A program made the translations under genes and the position numbers. From Flavobacteriaceae bacterium (GTDB lineage: Bacteria; Bacteroidota; Bacteroidia; Flavobacteriales; Flavobacteriaceae), in contig JAQWSK010000016.1 in the NCBI GenBank assembly GCA_029243245.1, positions 248,001 to 312,000 on the forward strand: DNA of 64,000 nt, read 5' to 3'. Numbering within the stretch: position 1 is the first letter of the stretch; the number at the start of each line of letters is the position of its first letter. The notes below the pieces were generated by a model. The model did no database searches. It saw only the letters and a list, made by a program, of their open reading frames with translations, and had not been told where the DNA came from. This document shows positions 62,406 through 64,000 of the stretch, one piece after another.

Positions 62406-64000
62406 TTAGTTTAAATTAAGCCAATAATTTAATTTTAAATTAATATTCCAAGATCTAATTTTGTAAGGAATAATTACCTCATTACTATTAAAAACTAAGA
62501 ATAAATCAGAAGCAGGTTTATATCTCCATTGTAATCTAGAATTAAAACTCCAAAGATCAAACTGTTCATTGTATTGATATAAATTTGAAAAAAAAAGTTT
62601 ATTGGTTAATGTTAAGTCCAATTTAGATCCTACCAGCCAAAATTTAGAATTTCCCCATGGGCTTTCAAGATTAATCGAATTATAGTTTATGATTGAATTT
62701 AAACTGATATATGGCTGAATACGGTACCCTAATTCTGCTGATAAACTTTTTCTGTTTCCATTTTGATAATATCCCCCAATTAAACCATTTATTTTATATG
62801 TGAATTTTTTTTGGGGCCTAGAATTAAATTCTAAAACATATGAGTTCCATTTATGAATAGATCCTTCCTTTAGTGATTTTATCTCTGATCTTAACGGGTC
62901 AAAATCAGTTAACAATTTGATATAAGTTTTATTTATAAATACATTTACACTACTTCTGTTGGCGAAATTAATTACATATGAAAACTGATCTAAAAGATCA
63001 GTTTTTTCATGCGACTTATTAAAAAAATAGGTCTTCATAAATCCTGGACCATGAGAAACAATTCTAGAATTATTTTTATAAAATAAATATCCTAAAGAAG
63101 ACAGGTACTTATAGTATCCCTTTCGAGGGACATAACCAACTTCAGCATTAAAATCTTTCCCTACATATTCTTGCTGTATTCTCCACTTCCAATTTGCAGA
63201 GCTATATTGCAAATGAGAAGCATAAGAATAATCGTTTTTAATTTTATCATCACTGTAAGTATTCAATATAAAAGCTTTACCATTCCATAAATTATTTGAT
63301 GAACCATAGTTGTATTCAAAACCAATATTTCTATTGTACTTTGAGTACTCTGATTTAGTAAGAATATTATTTTTTTGATTAAAAAATGATTCTTTATTGA
63401 TTACAATAAGACCGATACTAGATCTTTCTAATACTTTTTTTTGTATAGTAAATACCCCAAAATTTTGTTTTGGCAATCCAATTTCATCTACATTTTGTGT
63501 TTGAATATCCATTAATCCAATTCTCCATTTTTCATTTATGTTTCCACTTAGCCTAAGACCTCCCTCAATAGGAACGCCAAGACCAATTCTTCTTGAAAAA
63601 AAGGGTCTTAGCCTCTCGTATCCAAAATTGGCAAATAAATCAGCGTTTTCTAAAAAAAACTGTCTTCTTTCAGGATAAAAAAGTTCAAATCTATCGAGAT
63701 TAGTTACTTGTTGGTCTAGTTCAACTTGAGAAAAATTTGGATTTAAAGTCAAATCTAAATTTAGAGCACTTGAAACACTAATTTTTACATCTCCTCCAAT
63801 GTGATTGTTTCTTCTTTTATAACCATCTGTTTTTATAATATTTGAAAGATAATATGGTATTAATGAAATATTTTTTCCTTGGTCAGGGGGTGGGTAATCC
63901 CAAACTAAAACTCCTGTATACGCAAGTGAAACGGATGGAAATTGTCTTGGAACAGGTGCCCAACTTGATTTTTCACTTGCTTTAAGATCCAGTCTCCCAA
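62406..64000 (-). CDS. DUF5916 outer-membrane protein, 5' end off window
   Basis: C-terminal part of a DUF5916 protein; my reading upstream from 63752 stays open to the window edge (about 531 codons visible). The signature is GGDVKISVSSALNLDL followed by TLNPNFSQVELDQQ and FELFYPERRQFFLENAD, then repeated amphipathic beta-strands ending WNINLKLNYWLNLN, typical of an outer-membrane barrel. Family members have an N-terminal carbohydrate-binding (CBM9-like) domain, which would lie beyond 64000. The TTG at 63752 is internal, not a start. Role unknown; surface-associated. Confidence 0.85.
   Translation of the reverse strand, partial: GRLDLKASEKSSWAPVPRQFPSVSLAYTGVLVWDYPPPDQGKNISLIPYYLSNIIKTDGYKRRNNHIGGDVKISVSSALNLDLTLNPNFSQVELDQQVTNLDRFELFYPERRQFFLENADLFANFGYERLRPFFSRRIGLGVPIEGGLRLSGNINEKWRIGLMDIQTQNVDEIGLPKQNFGVFTIQKKVLERSSIGLIVINKESFFNQKNNILTKSEYSKYNRNIGFEYNYGSSNNLWNGKAFILNTYSDDKIKNDYSYASHLQYSSANWKWRIQQEYVGKDFNAEVGYVPRKGYYKYLSSLGYLFYKNNSRIVSHGPGFMKTYFFNKSHEKTDLLDQFSYVINFANRSSVNVFINKTYIKLLTDFDPLRSEIKSLKEGSIHKWNSYVLEFNSRPQKKFTYKINGLIGGYYQNGNRKSLSAELGYRIQPYISLNSIINYNSINLESPWGNSKFWLVGSKLDLTLTNKLFFSNLYQYNEQFDLWSFNSRLQWRYKPASDLFLVFNSNEVIIPYKIRSWNINLKLNYWLNLN

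Noticed and set aside
1-64000. CRISPR arrays, insertion sequences, restriction or toxin-antitoxin systems
   Set aside because: I found no regularly spaced repeats, transposase motifs or such gene pairs in the window.

Overview
This window is a chromosomal segment of a marine Bacteroidota, most likely a streamlined flavobacterium. The evidence is a base composition of roughly 30% G+C by eye, a complete Na+-pumping NADH:quinone reductase operon, a type IX secretion Plug protein (former DUF5103), a DUF5916 outer-membrane protein, the PspC/rhodanese pair, and repeated Bacteroidota-type promoters (TANNTTTG at -7, with TTTG at -33 in the best cases). Genes are packed tightly. Several convergent pairs share their last codons: pruA/rsmG, thyA/aminotransferase V, lipA/lpxK and fabD/degT.

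Layout. 1-3.4 kb: an edge-truncated tyrosine recombinase, rpsU, an AgcS-type Na+:alanine symporter whose signal peptide is broken by a T11 tract, and a PspC/rhodanese pair. 3.4-9.9 kb: the tryptophan operon trpEGDCFBA behind a leader peptide with tandem Trp codons and an attenuator. 9.9-16.9 kb: nqrABCDEF and apbE, the flavin transferase that flavinylates Nqr. 17-21.9 kb: T9SS Plug, pruA, rsmG and an aspartate-type aminotransferase. 21.9-26 kb: pheA, aminotransferase, tyrA and aroG-chorismate mutase behind a leader peptide rich in Phe and Tyr codons and an attenuator. 26-30.2 kb: metK, metY, a metX-like gene and osmC behind a SAM-II-type riboswitch. 30.2-38.6 kb: deoxynucleoside kinase, membrane pyrophosphatase, PDH E1 beta, bifunctional nuclease, thyA, folA and fabD. 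38.6-44.2 kb: degT and waaA (envelope sugars), alkaline phosphatase, a CotH-like exported protein, a bestrophin-like membrane protein and tRNA-Leu. 44.3-55.7 kb: dipeptidase, hemW, ruvC, an ECF sigma factor overlapping an unusual Nramp-like transporter, lipA, lpxK, a Nif3-family protein, a coiled-coil protein, and a second ECF sigma operon with a candidate anti-sigma factor and a Spy-like protein. 55.7-64 kb is more accessory: a G+C-rich aminotransferase, a DUF2855 protein, an unrecognised lipoprotein, tRNA-Val, an exported two-repeat protein, a HAD phosphatase, an exported creatininase-family hydrolase and the C-terminal part of a DUF5916 protein.

How it works together. Three amino-acid operons (trp, phe/tyr, met/SAM) share the same near-perfect promoter geometry (TTTG-N19-TANNTTTG). 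Each is followed by a cis RNA sensor: two translation-coupled attenuators and one SAM riboswitch. This suggests strong constitutive promoters with control placed in the leader RNA. Sodium use is a second theme: Nqr exports Na+, the membrane pyrophosphatase has the K+-dependent (usually Na+-pumping) signature, and AgcS would spend the gradient on amino-acid uptake.

I see no CRISPR array, phage or insertion sequence. The least explained items are the leader RNAs and their switching helices, the T11 tract, the Nramp-like protein without its metal-site motif next to an ECF sigma factor, and the 55.7-59.5 kb cassette.
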